Assembly (NCBI RefSeq): GCF_029428675.1
Contig: NZ_JAJNEL010000001.1
Location: forward strand, 2,728,001 to 2,792,000
DNA length: 64,000 bases
Direction: 5' to 3'
Origin: Streptomyces sp. JH14
Lineage (GTDB): Bacteria > Actinomycetota > Actinomycetes > Streptomycetales > Streptomycetaceae
The position numbers and the translations under genes are program-made. This document shows positions 37,998-50,060 of this stretch, piece by piece. The stretch's first letter is position 1. Each line of letters begins with the position of its first letter. Under the pieces are notes generated by a model that was not told the origin of the DNA, searched no databases, and saw only the letters and a list, made by a program, of their open reading frames with translations.

Positions 37998-38519
37998 ATG
38001 CACACAACACAAACAGTCACATCCGGGGACCCGCGCCTCAGCTGGAGCAGCACCGAGATCAGCCGCACACCCCGCCTGCACCACCGCCGCGACGGCATCC
38101 TGCCCGCCGTGGCCGCAGCGCTGTCCGTCCGCGGCGAGACACTGACCTGCACAGCGGGCAAAGGCGACCAACCGCCCGTACTCCACCCGCTCGTCCAGGA
38201 CTTCCTCGACACCCTCACCAGCAACCAGCGCGAACGCTTCACCGGCCGCTGCCCCGAAGCCATACTGCTCTCCCGACAACTCACCGCCGCCGAAACCGAA
38301 CGGTCCAAGCGCGCCCAGCGCAAACCGCTCACCAACGGCGAAGCCCGCCGCGCACTCAAACACGCACGGCTCACCGCACGCCGCATCCGCGAGGACGGCG
38401 ACCCCCTGCACGGCAGCTACGCACCACCCTGCCGCTCCTGCACGGCGATGCTCGCCCACTTCGGCGTACGCCCCGTCGACCTCACCACCAGCGCGGCAAC
38501 CACCGCCGAGAAGGGCTGA
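37998..38519 (+). CDS. YwqJ-type putative deaminase
   Basis: A 173-residue protein with the YwqJ-deaminase layout: ISRTPRLHHRRDGILPAVAA near the start, then FTGRCPEAILLSRQL giving a C85-x-E87 version of the H/C-x-E motif, and later YAPPCRSC giving P-C145-x-x-C148. Together these supply three zinc ligands and the catalytic Glu of the cytidine-deaminase fold. No toxin delivery domain is fused. ATG 37998 has GGAGGG upstream, a little far; GTG 37950 is possible but adds an unlikely Cys/His-rich tail. The SUKH-3 gene follows 10 bases later, the usual toxin-immunity order. Confidence 0.82.
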   Translation: MHTTQTVTSGDPRLSWSSTEISRTPRLHHRRDGILPAVAAALSVRGETLTCTAGKGDQPPVLHPLVQDFLDTLTSNQRERFTGRCPEAILLSRQLTAAETERSKRAQRKPLTNGEARRALKHARLTARRIREDGDPLHGSYAPPCRSCTAMLAHFGVRPVDLTTSAATTAEKG

Positions 38520-38529
38520 TCGCGCGCCG

Positions 38530-39078
38530 ATGCACGACCGAACCGACCAACCCGACCTGCCCGAACAGGCCGACCGCACCACCCACGCGGACCGCACCGC
38601 CACGACCACCCGCTTCCCCGCCGACGTCGACGCCGCCCTGCGCACAGCAGGCTGGCAGCCCGGCCGCTGGGACATCCGGCAAGCAGAGGAATGGGCCGAC
38701 GCACTGCGCGCCCACGCCTCCCCCGCCGGCCACCAGCACGCAGTCTTCCCCGCAGCCGTCGAGGCATGGGCCGAATTCGGCGGCCTGCACATCACCGCCG
38801 CCGCACCCGGGCGGCACATCGCCCCCGCCTCCGTACACATCGACCCACTCAGCGCCCTGCACATGGCCCGCACACTCGCCGACCTCGGACGAGCACTGGA
38901 AACCGAAGTCAGCCCGCTCGGTGAAGAAGGCGACGGACAGGCAGTCCTCGCCATCGACATCGAAGGACGCGTCTACAGCATCGACCACACCGGGGACTGG
39001 TACCTCGGCGCCGGCATCGACGAAGCACTGGCAACGCTGGTCGGAGGAATCCAGCCGGAACGGCTGACGACTGGCTGA
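38530..39078 (+). CDS. SUKH-3 family immunity-like protein
   Basis: A 182-residue protein fitting the SUKH-3 pattern: TTRFPADVDAALRTAGWQPG, then FPAAVEAWAEFGGL, and IEGRVYSIDHTGDWYLGAGI near the end. SUKH-3 members are commonly encoded beside YwqJ-type deaminase toxins as their immunity proteins, exactly the order seen here. The first roughly 28 residues are a Thr/Asp-rich tail. The ribosome site is weak and the gene follows within 10 bases, so coupling to the deaminase gene is likely. Confidence 0.85.
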   Translation: MHDRTDQPDLPEQADRTTHADRTATTTRFPADVDAALRTAGWQPGRWDIRQAEEWADALRAHASPAGHQHAVFPAAVEAWAEFGGLHITAAAPGRHIAPASVHIDPLSALHMARTLADLGRALETEVSPLGEEGDGQAVLAIDIEGRVYSIDHTGDWYLGAGIDEALATLVGGIQPERLTTG

Positions 39079-39086
39079 ACCACACC

Positions 39087-39121
39087 CCGGGCGGGCGCGA
39101 CGACAGACCACGCCCGCCCGG
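39087..39121. terminator. Hairpin between SUKH-3 and the histidine kinase gene
   Basis: CCGGGCGGGCG (39087-39097) and CGCCCGCCCGG (39111-39121) form a perfect 11-base stem with a 13-base loop between convergent genes, and could stop both transcripts. Confidence 0.7.
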
Positions 39122-39183
39122 CCGGCCACCCCGCCCGACGGGCCCGACAGGCCGCCCCGACCCCGCACAACCCCCGTCGCCCG

Positions 39184-40500
39184 CTACACCGGCCCCTGAT
39201 CCGGCAGCACCGCCGAAACCCGGAAACCACCCGCGTCCGTCGGCCCCGACACGAACACACCCCCCAGACCCAGCACCCGCTCCCGCATCCCCACCAGACC
39301 GTTACCACCGCTCGGCAGCCCCGCATCCGCCGCAGCGCCGTCCGACGGGCCGTTCTCCACCTGCATCGCAACCTCCGAACCACGATGCGCCAACCGCACC
39401 CACGTCCTCGCACCCGCCGCATGCTTGTGGACGTTCGTCAAAGCCTCCTGCACCACCCGGTACGCCGTCTGCTCCACCTCCGGCGCATACGGACGCACCT
39501 CACCGTCCACCGACAGCTCCACCGTCATCCCCGCCGCCCGGGACTGCCCGACCAGCACTTCCACCTCACGCAAACGCGGCCCGTCCTCCACAGCCGCCGC
39601 AGCCGCCGCAGCCGCCGCCCGGCCCACCGCCGCCAACGGCACCCGCGCCACCCGAGCCACCGCCGGATCACCCGTACGCAACACACCCAGCATCTCGCGC
39701 AACTCGGTCAACGCCTGCCGACCCATATCGCCGACCAACGCCGCGTTCCGCACCGCCTTCGCCGGATCCTTCGGCGCCACCGCCTGCAGCGCCGCCGCAT
39801 GCACCACCATCAAGCTCACCCGGTGCGCCACCACATCGTGCATCTCCCGCGCAATCCGCGTCCGCTCCTCCGTGCGCGCCCACTCCGCCCGCTCCTCCGC
39901 CCGATCCGCGAGCAGCGACAACTCCCGCTCCAACGAATCCGCCCGCTCCCGCAAGCTCTCCATCAGCCGGCGCCGCGCCCCTATGTAAAGACCGAACAGC
40001 ACCGGCGGGGCCGTCAGCCCCAACGACATCAGAAGGGACAGCACCGGCACGTACCAGTCACCGTGCCCCAGGTCCCCGGCGTGCACCGAGACACTCTGCT
40101 GCAACCGCACGTACGCGACGATGAACGTGCCCACCAAGGACATCCCCGTCAGCACCGCGGTGATCCTGCGCGGCACATCCGACGCGGCCAGCGTGTACAG
40201 ACCGACCAGGCCCATCAGATAGCCCATCTCCGCAGGCGTCGTCGCGATCGAGACCAGCACCACGGCGATCGGCCAGCGCCGCCGCACCACCAGCACGGAC
40301 CCTGCGAACAGCCCGAACACCACCCCGAAAGGCACCGGCACCCCGGCGTCCCCCGCGAAACGCACCCCCTCCAACACGCACTCCACCGCGGACAGCAGCG
40401 CCAGCCACACATCCAGGACGACACTGCGCCGTCGCTCCCACCACCCATAGCCGCGAGTGGTCGATCCCGCGCCTTCCCGGTGTTCCCCCGTTGCGGTCAT
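39184..40500 (-). CDS. Two-component sensor histidine kinase (HisKA_3 type), orphan
   Basis: A 438-residue NarL-type kinase. Five or six membrane helices fill about residues 25-170, followed by a short coiled coil, the dimerisation box IAREMHDVVAHRVSLMVVHA with phospho-acceptor His221, and the HATPase_c domain with YRVVQEALTNVHKHA and GNGLVGMRERV. A run of nine alanines (about 286-294) sits between the H-box and the ATPase domain. No response regulator lies next to it. ATG 40500 is preferred to a longer frame to 40617 because the helices start soon after. It converges on the SUKH-3 gene. Confidence 0.9.
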   Translation of the reverse strand: MTATGEHREGAGSTTRGYGWWERRRSVVLDVWLALLSAVECVLEGVRFAGDAGVPVPFGVVFGLFAGSVLVVRRRWPIAVVLVSIATTPAEMGYLMGLVGLYTLAASDVPRRITAVLTGMSLVGTFIVAYVRLQQSVSVHAGDLGHGDWYVPVLSLLMSLGLTAPPVLFGLYIGARRRLMESLRERADSLERELSLLADRAEERAEWARTEERTRIAREMHDVVAHRVSLMVVHAAALQAVAPKDPAKAVRNAALVGDMGRQALTELREMLGVLRTGDPAVARVARVPLAAVGRAAAAAAAAAVEDGPRLREVEVLVGQSRAAGMTVELSVDGEVRPYAPEVEQTAYRVVQEALTNVHKHAAGARTWVRLAHRGSEVAMQVENGPSDGAAADAGLPSGGNGLVGMRERVLGLGGVFVSGPTDAGGFRVSAVLPDQGPV

Positions 40501-40655
40501 GGCATCCAGACTACGGGCGGCCGCATCCCATTTTTGGGCGACCTGGACAGCACGTACCGCGTTCGAACGGCGACGAAATAAGCGACGATCGCCCGAAATG
40601 GCGAATCGACCGCTCATTCGACCCGGGCATCCGCATTCCGGACAACGCTTGATCC

Positions 40656-41516
40656 GTGACAGACATCACCAGCAAATACGCCGACTTCGAAGGCCTCCGC
40701 GAGCAGGCCGTCGCCCTGCGCCGCGAGGGCCTGAGCCTCCGGCAGATACGCGATCGGCTCCACGTCCACAACAACGACATCCTGAGCCGCCTGGTAAAGG
40801 GGGAACCCGCGCCGCAATGGACGAAGCGGCCGAACGCCAAGGACGACCTGCGAGAGAAGGCGCGAGGGCTACGACAGCAGGGCATGACCTACGACCAGAT
40901 CCAGGTGGAGCTGGGGTGCTCGAAGAGCTCGATCTCGCTGTGGGTGCGAGATCTACCCAAGCCGGAGCCCCGCTACACACCTGCGGAACAACTTGCCCTC
41001 ATGAACGCCGGCCTGGTCGAGCTGCGCACCTCACGGGAGAAGGAGCGGGAGGAAACCAAGCGCCTCGCGCGCGACGCCGTAGGTGAACTGTCGGACCGGG
41101 AACTCTTCCTTGCCGGAGTGACTCTGTACTGGGCCGAAGGCGCCAAGGACAAGACATACAGCAGGCGGGAAAGCCTCCAGTTCATCAACAGCGACCCGAA
41201 CGTGATCAAGCTCTACCTGCGCTGGCTCGACCTGCTGGAAGTCGCGCGGGACCGCATGCATATGCGAGTGAGCATCCATGAATCGGCGGACATCCCCGGA
41301 GCGGAGCGGTTCTGGGCAGAGTTGGCAGGGATCCCTACTTCTGCACTCAAGAAGACGACCCTGAAGAAGCACAACCCGAAGACGACGCGGAAGAACACCA
41401 CGGAGCGCTACCGAGGCTGTTTGATCATCTACGTGACCAAAAGCGCCGACATCTATCGTCGCGTAGAGGGGGCCTGGTACGGCATAGTGTTGGGTGCTGA
41501 TCCAGCGACCAGATGA
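40656..41516 (+). CDS. HTH protein with LAGLIDADG-like C-terminal region, next to tRNA-Gln
   Basis: A 286-residue protein. Two helix-turn-helix-like units appear at the N-terminus ([20 protein letters not shown] and [19 protein letters not shown], then [13 protein letters not shown]), similar to resolvase or homeodomain-type helices. The C-terminal half has [16 protein letters not shown], then [17 protein letters not shown] and [20 protein letters not shown], which recalls the helix-strand order of LAGLIDADG homing-endonuclease-like folds, though the acidic catalytic residue is not clear (E in WAEG). The start is GTG 40656 with no strong ribosome site. The stop is 24 bases before the tRNA, whose promoter must lie inside this gene. 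Confidence 0.6.
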   Translation: MTDITSKYADFEGLREQAVALRREGLSLRQIRDRLHVHNNDILSRLVKGEPAPQWTKRPNAKDDLREKARGLRQQGMTYDQIQVELGCSKSSISLWVRDLPKPEPRYTPAEQLALMNAGLVELRTSREKEREETKRLARDAVGELSDRELFLAGVTLYWAEGAKDKTYSRRESLQFINSDPNVIKLYLRWLDLLEVARDRMHMRVSIHESADIPGAERFWAELAGIPTSALKKTTLKKHNPKTTRKNTTERYRGCLIIYVTKSADIYRRVEGAWYGIVLGADPATR

Positions 41517-41540
41517 AAATGTCCGGTTAGTTGGCTTTAT

Positions 41541-41612
41541 TCCCCCGTGGTGTAATTGGCAGCACAGTAGCTTTTGGTGCTATTTGTCCGGGTTCGAGTC
41601 CTGGCGGGGGAG
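41541..41612 (+). tRNA. tRNA-Gln (anticodon TTG)
   Basis: 72 bases. The acceptor stem TCCCCCG/CGGGGGA is closed, the anticodon stem GTAGC/GCTAT holds loop TTTTGGT with anticodon TTG at 41574-41576, and the T arm contains GGTTCGAGTCC. The 3' CCA is not encoded. A TTGGGT box at 41490, inside the upstream gene, may be its -35. A strong hairpin follows. Confidence 0.97.
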
Positions 41613-41619
41613 CATTCAC

Positions 41620-41654
41620 GTGCGGGCCCCGACCTCACCGGTCGGGGCCCGCAC
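41620..41654 (+). terminator. tRNA-Gln terminator
   Basis: A perfect 15-base stem (41620-41634 with 41640-41654) and five-base loop start eight bases after the tRNA. It also separates the tRNA from glmU. Confidence 0.85.
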
Positions 41655-41721
41655 TCATGTCCGCCCCGTACGCCCCCGGTATCCTTCGGGTGTCCACCAC
41701 CCAAAGCCGAAGGGCACATCT

Positions 41722-43170
41722 GTGAGCGTCCACAGCCCGGCAGCCGTCGTCGTCCTCGCAGCGGGTGAGGGCACCCGCATGAAGTCGAAGACCCCCAAGG
41801 TCCTGCACGAGATCTCCGGGCGCTCGCTCGTCGGACATGTCGTCACCGCCGCCCGCGAACTGGACCCCGAGCACCTCGTCGTGGTCGTGGGCCATGCGAG
41901 TGAGCAGGTCACCGCGCATCTCGCCACCGTCGACAGCCAGGTGCGGACGGCCTACCAGGCCGTTCAGGGCGGTACCGGCCACGCCGTTCGCGTCGCGCTC
42001 GAAGAGCTCGGCGGCGTCGTCGAGGGCACCGTGATCGTCGTCTGCGGCGACACCCCGCTGCTTTCCGGCGCCACGCTCACCGCGCTCGCGGCCACCCACT
42101 CGGCCGACGCCAACGCCGTCACCGTGCTGTCCGCGGAGGTCCCGGACGCCACGGGTTACGGCCGGATCGTCCGTGACGCGGCGAGCGGTGCGGTGACCGA
42201 GATCGTCGAGCACAAGGACGCGTCCGACTCCCAGCGCGCGATCCGTGAGATCAATTCCGGCGTGTTCGCGTTCGACGGGCGGCTGCTGGCGGACGCGCTC
42301 GGCAAGGTCCGTACCGACAACAGCCAGGGCGAGGAGTACCTCACCGATGTGCTGTCCATCCTGCGTGAGGCCGGGCACCGTGTCGGTGCCTCGGTCGCGG
42401 CCGACCACCGCGAGATTCTCGGGATCAACAACCGGGTGCAGCTCGCCCAGGCCCGTGCCCTGCTGAACCAGCGGTTGCTGGAGCGGGCGATGCTGGCGGG
42501 CGTGACTGTGGTGGACCCCGCGACGACGTCGATCGATGCCACGGTGACGTACGAGCAGGACGCGATCGTGCATCCGGGTACCCAGCTGCTGGGTACCACG
42601 CATCTGGCCGAGGACGCCGAGGTCGGCCCGAACAGCCGGCTGACGGACACGACCGTCCATGCGGGGGCACGTGTGGACAACACGGTCGCGGACGGGGCGG
42701 AGATCGGCCCGGGGGCGACGGTCGGTCCGTATGCGTACCTGCGTCCCGGTACGAGGCTCGGCGCGAGGTCGAAGGCCGGTACGTATGTGGAGATGAAGAA
42801 CACCACGATCGGCGAGGGCACGAAGGTGCCGCATCTGAGTTACGTGGGCGACGCGACGATCGGTGATCACACCAACATCGGTGCCGCGAGCGTCTTCGTG
42901 AACTACGACGGTGTGGCGAAGCACCACACGACGATCGGCTCCCACTGCCGGACCGGTTCGGACAATATGTTTGTGGCTCCTGTCACGGTCGGGGACGGCG
43001 TGTACACCGCTGCGGGCTCGGTCATCACCAAGGACGTGCCGCCCGGTTCGCTGGCTGTCGCCCGCGGCCAGCAAAGGAATATCGCGGGTTGGGTGGCTCG
43101 GAAGCGTCCGGGCAGCGCGGCTGCGCAGGCGGCTGAGGCCGCCGCGCAGGAAGCCGGCGAGGAAAGCTGA
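41722..43170 (+). CDS. glmU: Bifunctional GlcNAc-1-P uridyltransferase / GlcN-1-P acetyltransferase GlmU
   Basis: Makes UDP-GlcNAc for peptidoglycan: the C-terminal domain acetylates glucosamine-1-phosphate and the N-terminal domain adds UMP. The 482 residues show the nucleotidyltransferase loop [20 protein letters not shown], metal-site VVCGDTPLL and EEYLTDV, a linker helix, and the left-handed beta-helix with hexapeptide repeats and [18 protein letters not shown]-like active-site sequence ([14 protein letters not shown]). A Ser/Ala/Glu tail follows. The GTG 41722 start gives the standard N-terminus; the open frame extending back through the tRNA is not coding. Confidence 0.97.
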   Translation: MSVHSPAAVVVLAAGEGTRMKSKTPKVLHEISGRSLVGHVVTAARELDPEHLVVVVGHASEQVTAHLATVDSQVRTAYQAVQGGTGHAVRVALEELGGVVEGTVIVVCGDTPLLSGATLTALAATHSADANAVTVLSAEVPDATGYGRIVRDAASGAVTEIVEHKDASDSQRAIREINSGVFAFDGRLLADALGKVRTDNSQGEEYLTDVLSILREAGHRVGASVAADHREILGINNRVQLAQARALLNQRLLERAMLAGVTVVDPATTSIDATVTYEQDAIVHPGTQLLGTTHLAEDAEVGPNSRLTDTTVHAGARVDNTVADGAEIGPGATVGPYAYLRPGTRLGARSKAGTYVEMKNTTIGEGTKVPHLSYVGDATIGDHTNIGAASVFVNYDGVAKHHTTIGSHCRTGSDNMFVAPVTVGDGVYTAAGSVITKDVPPGSLAVARGQQRNIAGWVARKRPGSAAAQAAEAAAQEAGEES

Positions 43171-43289
43171 CCGGAAACGGCTGCGCCGCGCACGGCGTAC
43201 CGTGATAGATGCTCACCCCATTTCGGCTGGCTCGTTGCACATCGGACACATGCGTGCAGCGCCAGGAACACGTCTGAGGAGACTGTGCT

Positions 43290-44264
43290 GTGACCGGGAT
43301 CAAGACGACCGGCGAGAAGAAACTGATGTTCTTCTCCGGCCGCGCCCACCCCGAGCTGGCCGAGGAGGTTGCGCACCAGTTGGGTGTCGGCCTCGTGCCG
43401 ACGAAGGCCTTCGATTTCGCCAATGGTGAGATCTACGTCCGCTTCCAGGAGTCCGCCCGTGGCGCCGACTGCTTCCTGATCCAGAGCCACACGGCTCCGA
43501 TCAACAAGTGGATCATGGAGCAGTTGATCATGCTGGACGCGCTGAAGCGCGCGTCGGCCCGTTCGATCACGGTGATCGTGCCGTTCTACGGGTATGCCCG
43601 TCAGGACAAGAAGCACCGTGGCCGTGAGCCGATCTCGGCCCGTCTGGTCGCCGATCTGATGAAGACGGCGGGTGCGGACCGCATCCTCACGGTCGATCTG
43701 CACACCGACCAGATCCAGGGCTTCTTCGATGGTCCGGTCGATCACCTCTTCGCGCTGCCGATCCTCGCCGACTACGTCGGTGCGAAGGTCGACCGGTCGA
43801 AGCTGACGATCGTCTCCCCGGACGCCGGCCGTGTGCGGGTCGCGGACCGTTGGTGCGACCGTCTGGACGCCCCGCTGGCGATCGTGCACAAGCGCCGTGA
43901 CAAGGACGTCGCGAACCAGGTGACGGTCCACGAGGTCGTCGGTAACGTCAAGGGCCGGGTGTGTGTCCTGGTCGACGACATGATCGACACCGGTGGCACG
44001 ATCTGTGCCGCTGCCGACGCGCTGTTCGCGCATGGTGCCGAGGACGTCATAGTGACGGCGACGCATGGTGTGCTGTCGGGTCCGGCGGCGGACCGGCTGA
44101 AGAACTCGAAGGTCAGCGAGTTCGTGTTCACGGACACGCTGCCGACGCCGGGTGAGCTGGAGCTCGACAAGATCACGGTGCTGTCGATCGCGCCGACGAT
44201 CGCGCGTGCGGTGCGTGAGGTCTTCGAGGACGGTTCGGTGACGAGCCTCTTCGAGGAGCAGTAA
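43290..44264 (+). CDS. prs: Ribose-phosphate pyrophosphokinase
   Basis: Transfers pyrophosphate from ATP to ribose-5-phosphate, giving PRPP for nucleotide, His and Trp synthesis. This 324-residue class I enzyme shows KKLMFFSGRAHPELAEEVA at the start, the catalytic flexible loop region PFYGYARQDKKHRGREPIS, the metal/ribose site DRILTVDLHTDQIQGFFD and the PRPP-binding loop VLVDDMIDTGGTI. GTG 43290 follows a GAGGAGA site. The glmU-prs order is a conserved actinobacterial arrangement; the 119 bases between them hold no obvious terminator. Confidence 0.97.
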   Translation: MTGIKTTGEKKLMFFSGRAHPELAEEVAHQLGVGLVPTKAFDFANGEIYVRFQESARGADCFLIQSHTAPINKWIMEQLIMLDALKRASARSITVIVPFYGYARQDKKHRGREPISARLVADLMKTAGADRILTVDLHTDQIQGFFDGPVDHLFALPILADYVGAKVDRSKLTIVSPDAGRVRVADRWCDRLDAPLAIVHKRRDKDVANQVTVHEVVGNVKGRVCVLVDDMIDTGGTICAAADALFAHGAEDVIVTATHGVLSGPAADRLKNSKVSEFVFTDTLPTPGELELDKITVLSIAPTIARAVREVFEDGSVTSLFEEQ

Positions 44265-44288
44265 GCAGCACTGCGGAAAAGATCCACT

Positions 44289-44317
44289 TTGGGTGCGGCC
44301 TCCCCGCCGGGTAGACT
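44289..44317 (+). promoter_or_regulatory. Candidate HrdB-type promoter of rplY
   Basis: TTGGGT (44289-44294) and TAGACT (44312-44317) with a 17-base spacer, downstream of prs. The predicted leader to the rplY start is about 125 bases. Confidence 0.55.
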
Positions 44318-44446
44318 CAGCGAGTTGCTCGGCGAGGGAGGCCGTACTCATGGGTACGGCGGTCCGTTATCGACGCGCTCTTCGTAGCAGGCCTGTCGTG
44401 GGCCGGGTGACCATCCCGTTTTCGTCACCCCACGAGGAGTGCAGTC

Positions 44447-45034
44447 ATGGCCGAGATCAAGCTCGCCACCCAGCCCCGTTCCGAGTTCGGCAAGGGTGCT
44501 GCCCGCCGCGCCCGTCGTGACAACCAGGTTCCCGCGGTCGTCTACGGCCACGGCGCCGAGCCGGTCCACATCACGCTGCCGGCCCACGAGCTGCTGCTGG
44601 CGCTGCGTACCCCGAACGTTCTGATCGGCCTGGAGCTCGACGGCAAGAACGCGCTGGTCATCCCGAAGGCTGTGCAGCGCAACCCGCTCAAGGGCGACAT
44701 CGAGCACGTCGACCTGCTGACCGTCAAGCGCGGCGAGAAGGTCAACGTCGAGGTCGTGGTGCACGTCGAGGGTGAGCTGGCCCCGGGCGGCAACCTTCTC
44801 GAGTACGTGCAGAACACCCTGCTCGTCGAGGCCGAGGCCACCCACATCCCCGAGTCCGTCACGGTCTCCGTCGCGGGCCTGGACGCCGGTGACTCCATCC
44901 TCGCCAAGGACATCCCGCTGCCGTCCGGCTCGGTGCTGGCCGGCGACGAGGACGCTGTCGTCCTGCAGGTCGTCGCCGCGCAGGCCGAGGAGCCGACCGC
45001 CGAGTCGGCCGAGGCCGAGGGCGCCGAGGCCTGA
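44447..45034 (+). CDS. rplY: Ribosomal protein L25 / general stress protein Ctc
   Basis: 5S-rRNA-binding protein of the large subunit, in the long Ctc form: 195 residues with the L25 beta-barrel (about 1-95, including [20 protein letters not shown] and YGHG), the TL5/Ctc C-terminal domain ([20 protein letters not shown] onward) and an acidic Ala/Glu tail. ATG 44447 has a GAGGAG site. It lies between prs and pth, as in other actinobacteria. Confidence 0.96.
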   Translation: MAEIKLATQPRSEFGKGAARRARRDNQVPAVVYGHGAEPVHITLPAHELLLALRTPNVLIGLELDGKNALVIPKAVQRNPLKGDIEHVDLLTVKRGEKVNVEVVVHVEGELAPGGNLLEYVQNTLLVEAEATHIPESVTVSVAGLDAGDSILAKDIPLPSGSVLAGDEDAVVLQVVAAQAEEPTAESAEAEGAEA

Positions 45035-45065
45035 GCCTCGCCCTTCACGCGTGACCTGCTTGACT

Positions 45066-45107
45066 GACGGGGCGGCGGTTCCTTCTCCGGGGACCTGCCG
45101 CCCCGTC
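45066..45107 (+). terminator. Hairpin after rplY
   Basis: GACGGGGCGGC (45066-45076) pairs perfectly with GCCGCCCCGTC (45097-45107) between rplY and pth. It may terminate or attenuate before pth. Confidence 0.65.
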
Positions 45108-45161
45108 GGCCTGTATCCGGGCCATCCGGAACCATCCGTACGCGAAGGAGACCGAGCGCAG

Positions 45162-45755
45162 ATGTCCGAAGCCACCGACCCCTGGCTCATCGTGGGCCTC
45201 GGCAATCCCGGTCCCGAGTATGCGGCGAACCGGCACAATGTCGGCTTCATGGTCGCCGATCTCCTCGCCGAGCGGATCGGCGGGAAGTTCAAGCGCGCTC
45301 AGAAGGCTCAGGCGCAGGTCGTCGAGGGCCGCATGGGCCCGCCCGGACCGGCCAACCGCCGGGTCATCCTGGCCAAGCCGATGTCGTACATGAACCTCTC
45401 CGGGGGTCCCGTCACCGCGCTCCGCGACTTCTACAAGGTGCCGACCGATCACATCGTGGCGATCCACGACGAGCTGGACATCGATTACGGGATGCTGCGG
45501 CTGAAGCTGGGCGGCGGCGACAACGGGCACAACGGACTCAAGTCGATGACCAAGTCGATGGGGTCCGACTACCACCGGATCCGGTTCGGGATCGGCCGCC
45601 CGCCGGGCCGGATGCAGGTCGCCGACTTCGTACTGAAGGATTTCTCGTCCACCGAGCGCAAGGAGCTCGGCTATCTCGTGGACCGGGCGGCGGATTCGGT
45701 GGAGTGTCTGCTGGCGGAGGGTCTTGAGCGCGCACAGAGCGCGTACAACTCATGA
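45162..45755 (+). CDS. pth: Peptidyl-tRNA hydrolase
   Basis: Releases peptides from peptidyl-tRNA dropped by the ribosome. The 197 residues show [19 protein letters not shown] with catalytic His25, [22 protein letters not shown] with the active-site Asp, and [15 protein letters not shown] 45162 follows AAGGAG. The frame is open further upstream but that part is a shadow of rplY and the leader. Confidence 0.97.
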   Translation: MSEATDPWLIVGLGNPGPEYAANRHNVGFMVADLLAERIGGKFKRAQKAQAQVVEGRMGPPGPANRRVILAKPMSYMNLSGGPVTALRDFYKVPTDHIVAIHDELDIDYGMLRLKLGGGDNGHNGLKSMTKSMGSDYHRIRFGIGRPPGRMQVADFVLKDFSSTERKELGYLVDRAADSVECLLAEGLERAQSAYNS

Positions 45756-45841
45756 GATAGCAGGGCGATCCCGGATCATTTCCGACCAGGGGCCGAGGTG
45801 AAGTTGACCGCAAGCGTTCGCCTGCCCAAGGATCGCTCCCC

Positions 45842-46312
45842 ATGAAGCGGAGCACCTCCCACCGCGCACTGCTCTACGGCCGCAGCGCCGCCCTGGGCTG
45901 CGTCGTCCTGCTGTTGCTCGTCGCGGGCGTCCTGTCGTCCTGGTCCTCGGCGCAGCACATCGTCCTCGCCAAGGGCCGTGAGCACGGCACGATGACGGTG
46001 ACCGGCTGCGGCGCGGACGTCTGTACGGGTTCGTTCGCCCCGGCCGACGATGCGACCGCGCGTGGGCGCGTGACGGTCGAGAAGTCCGTCGCGGTGCGGA
46101 AGGGCGGCAGGTATCCGGTCGTGGTGAAGCCCGGGACCGACGTTGTCGTGCGCACGGGGCTTCCGGGGTTTCTGCACTCCTGGGTGCCGCTCGGCGGCGC
46201 ACTGCTGCTCGCCGCCCTGATCATCGGCGGCGGTCTGCGGCTCACCCGGACCGCATGGGGAACCGGGATCGCGGGCGCGGTCCTGCTGGTGGCGACGTTC
46301 ATCGCCCTCTGA
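45842..46312 (+). CDS. Small membrane protein of unknown function
   Basis: A 156-residue protein: a first helix at about 13-32 (AALGCVVLLLLVAGVLSSW), an extracytoplasmic loop of about 75 residues with a possible disulfide (GCGADVCTGSF), then two close helices near the C-terminus (SWVPLGGALLLAALIIGGG and GIAGAVLLVATFIAL). I do not recognise the family. ATG 45842 is weakly supported. It follows pth in the same direction and may be read with it. Confidence 0.7.
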   Translation: MKRSTSHRALLYGRSAALGCVVLLLLVAGVLSSWSSAQHIVLAKGREHGTMTVTGCGADVCTGSFAPADDATARGRVTVEKSVAVRKGGRYPVVVKPGTDVVVRTGLPGFLHSWVPLGGALLLAALIIGGGLRLTRTAWGTGIAGAVLLVATFIAL

Positions 46313-46556
46313 GCTGTGCCCCGAGCCGCGCTCCGAGCGGCTCCCGGGCCGCGCTCGGGGCCCTTCCCCGGGACGCCCCGAGGCGCGGACTCCTGTGCGG
46401 GAGCTGTGTGTGCGCCCGATCGTTATCCGGAACCATTGGGGCAGAGCGAGGCACAGGGGGCGGATGTGAACACATCAACCTTGACTCGCTGAAGCAGCCA
46501 CAGGAAGCTGAGCCGTCCCCCCCACGGCATCCCTCATCTCTCACGTTGGACTGCCC

Positions 46557-47261
46557 ATGCGCATACTCATTCCCGCCGGCGCTCTGGTCACCGCGGTGAC
46601 CGCCTCGCTGCTGCTGGCACCTTCCGCCTCCGCGACGCCCAAGGGCGACAACGGCACGGTGAAGATCCACGACGCCAAGACCGGCGAGGAGCTTCGCAGG
46701 AACGAGCCGAAGGTCTGCTCCTTCTACCTCGACGCCTTCGGCTTCGACGCCACCCAGAAGGTCCAGTGGCACATCGAGGCCTGGGCCGACAACGACCTGG
46801 ACAAGGGCGAGACGGTCAAGACGGGCGCCTTCGCGCTCGATGGTTCCGGCCACGGCCGTACCACCGACATGACCCTGCCCGACGGCCAGTACAAGCTGTT
46901 CTGGAACTTCGAGGGCGAGAACGGCAAGGCCAAGCACAAGGTCTTCAAGAGCGACTGCGAGCCGGGCAAGCCCGGCGAGGAACCCACGAAGCCCGGTGAA
47001 GAGCCCACGAAGCCCGGCGAGGAGCCCTCGGCCACGCCGTCGACCGGCCCGTCCGCTCCCGGCGGCGAGCAGCCGTCCGGCGCCCCGTCGCCCTCGGAAA
47101 GCACCCCGGCCGGCGCTTCGGCCACCCAGGACGGCGCGTCCGGCAACCTCGCCGAGACCGGAAGCAGTGCCCCGGTCGGCATGTTGGCGGCGGTCGCCGT
47201 GGCGCTCGCCGCGGCCGGCGGCTTCCTGGTGATGCGCCGCCGCAGGGCTCAGCAGCACTGA
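46557..47261 (+). CDS. Sortase-anchored surface protein (LAETG)
   Basis: A 234-residue wall-anchored protein. A signal peptide ends near SASATPKG, followed by a beta-rich domain (about 28-140) with two cysteines (VCSFYL and KSDCEPG) that may form a disulfide, a linker with three near-perfect PGEEPTK repeats (seven codons each, around 46971-47030), a Ser/Pro/Ala stretch, then sorting motif LAETG, a hydrophobic helix and RRRRAQQH. LAxTG is the signal used by Streptomyces class E sortases. No sortase gene is in the window. The 244 bases upstream hold no element I can name. Confidence 0.88.
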   Translation: MRILIPAGALVTAVTASLLLAPSASATPKGDNGTVKIHDAKTGEELRRNEPKVCSFYLDAFGFDATQKVQWHIEAWADNDLDKGETVKTGAFALDGSGHGRTTDMTLPDGQYKLFWNFEGENGKAKHKVFKSDCEPGKPGEEPTKPGEEPTKPGEEPSATPSTGPSAPGGEQPSGAPSPSESTPAGASATQDGASGNLAETGSSAPVGMLAAVAVALAAAGGFLVMRRRRAQQH

Positions 47262-47275
47262 CGTCCGCGCAGCGA

Positions 47276-47309
47276 AGTGCCCCCACCGGATGCGTCCGGT
47301 GGGGGCACT
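47276..47309. terminator. Bidirectional terminator between the LAETG gene and ppc
   Basis: AGTGCCCCCACCGGA and its exact complement form a 15-base stem with loop TGCG, between the stop codons of convergent genes at 47261 and 47331. Confidence 0.9.
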
Positions 47310-47330
47310 GTCGTGCTGCGGGCGAGAAGG

Positions 47331-50060
<2,730 letters not shown>

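Noticed and set aside
41494-41721. Open frame continuous with glmU running through the tRNA
   Set aside because: The stretch encodes tRNA-Gln and its terminator; GTG 41722 gives the standard GlmU N-terminus.
46971-47030. Short tandem repeats considered as a mobile or regulatory element
   Set aside because: They are in-frame seven-codon PGEEPTK repeats in the wall-spanning linker of the LAETG protein.
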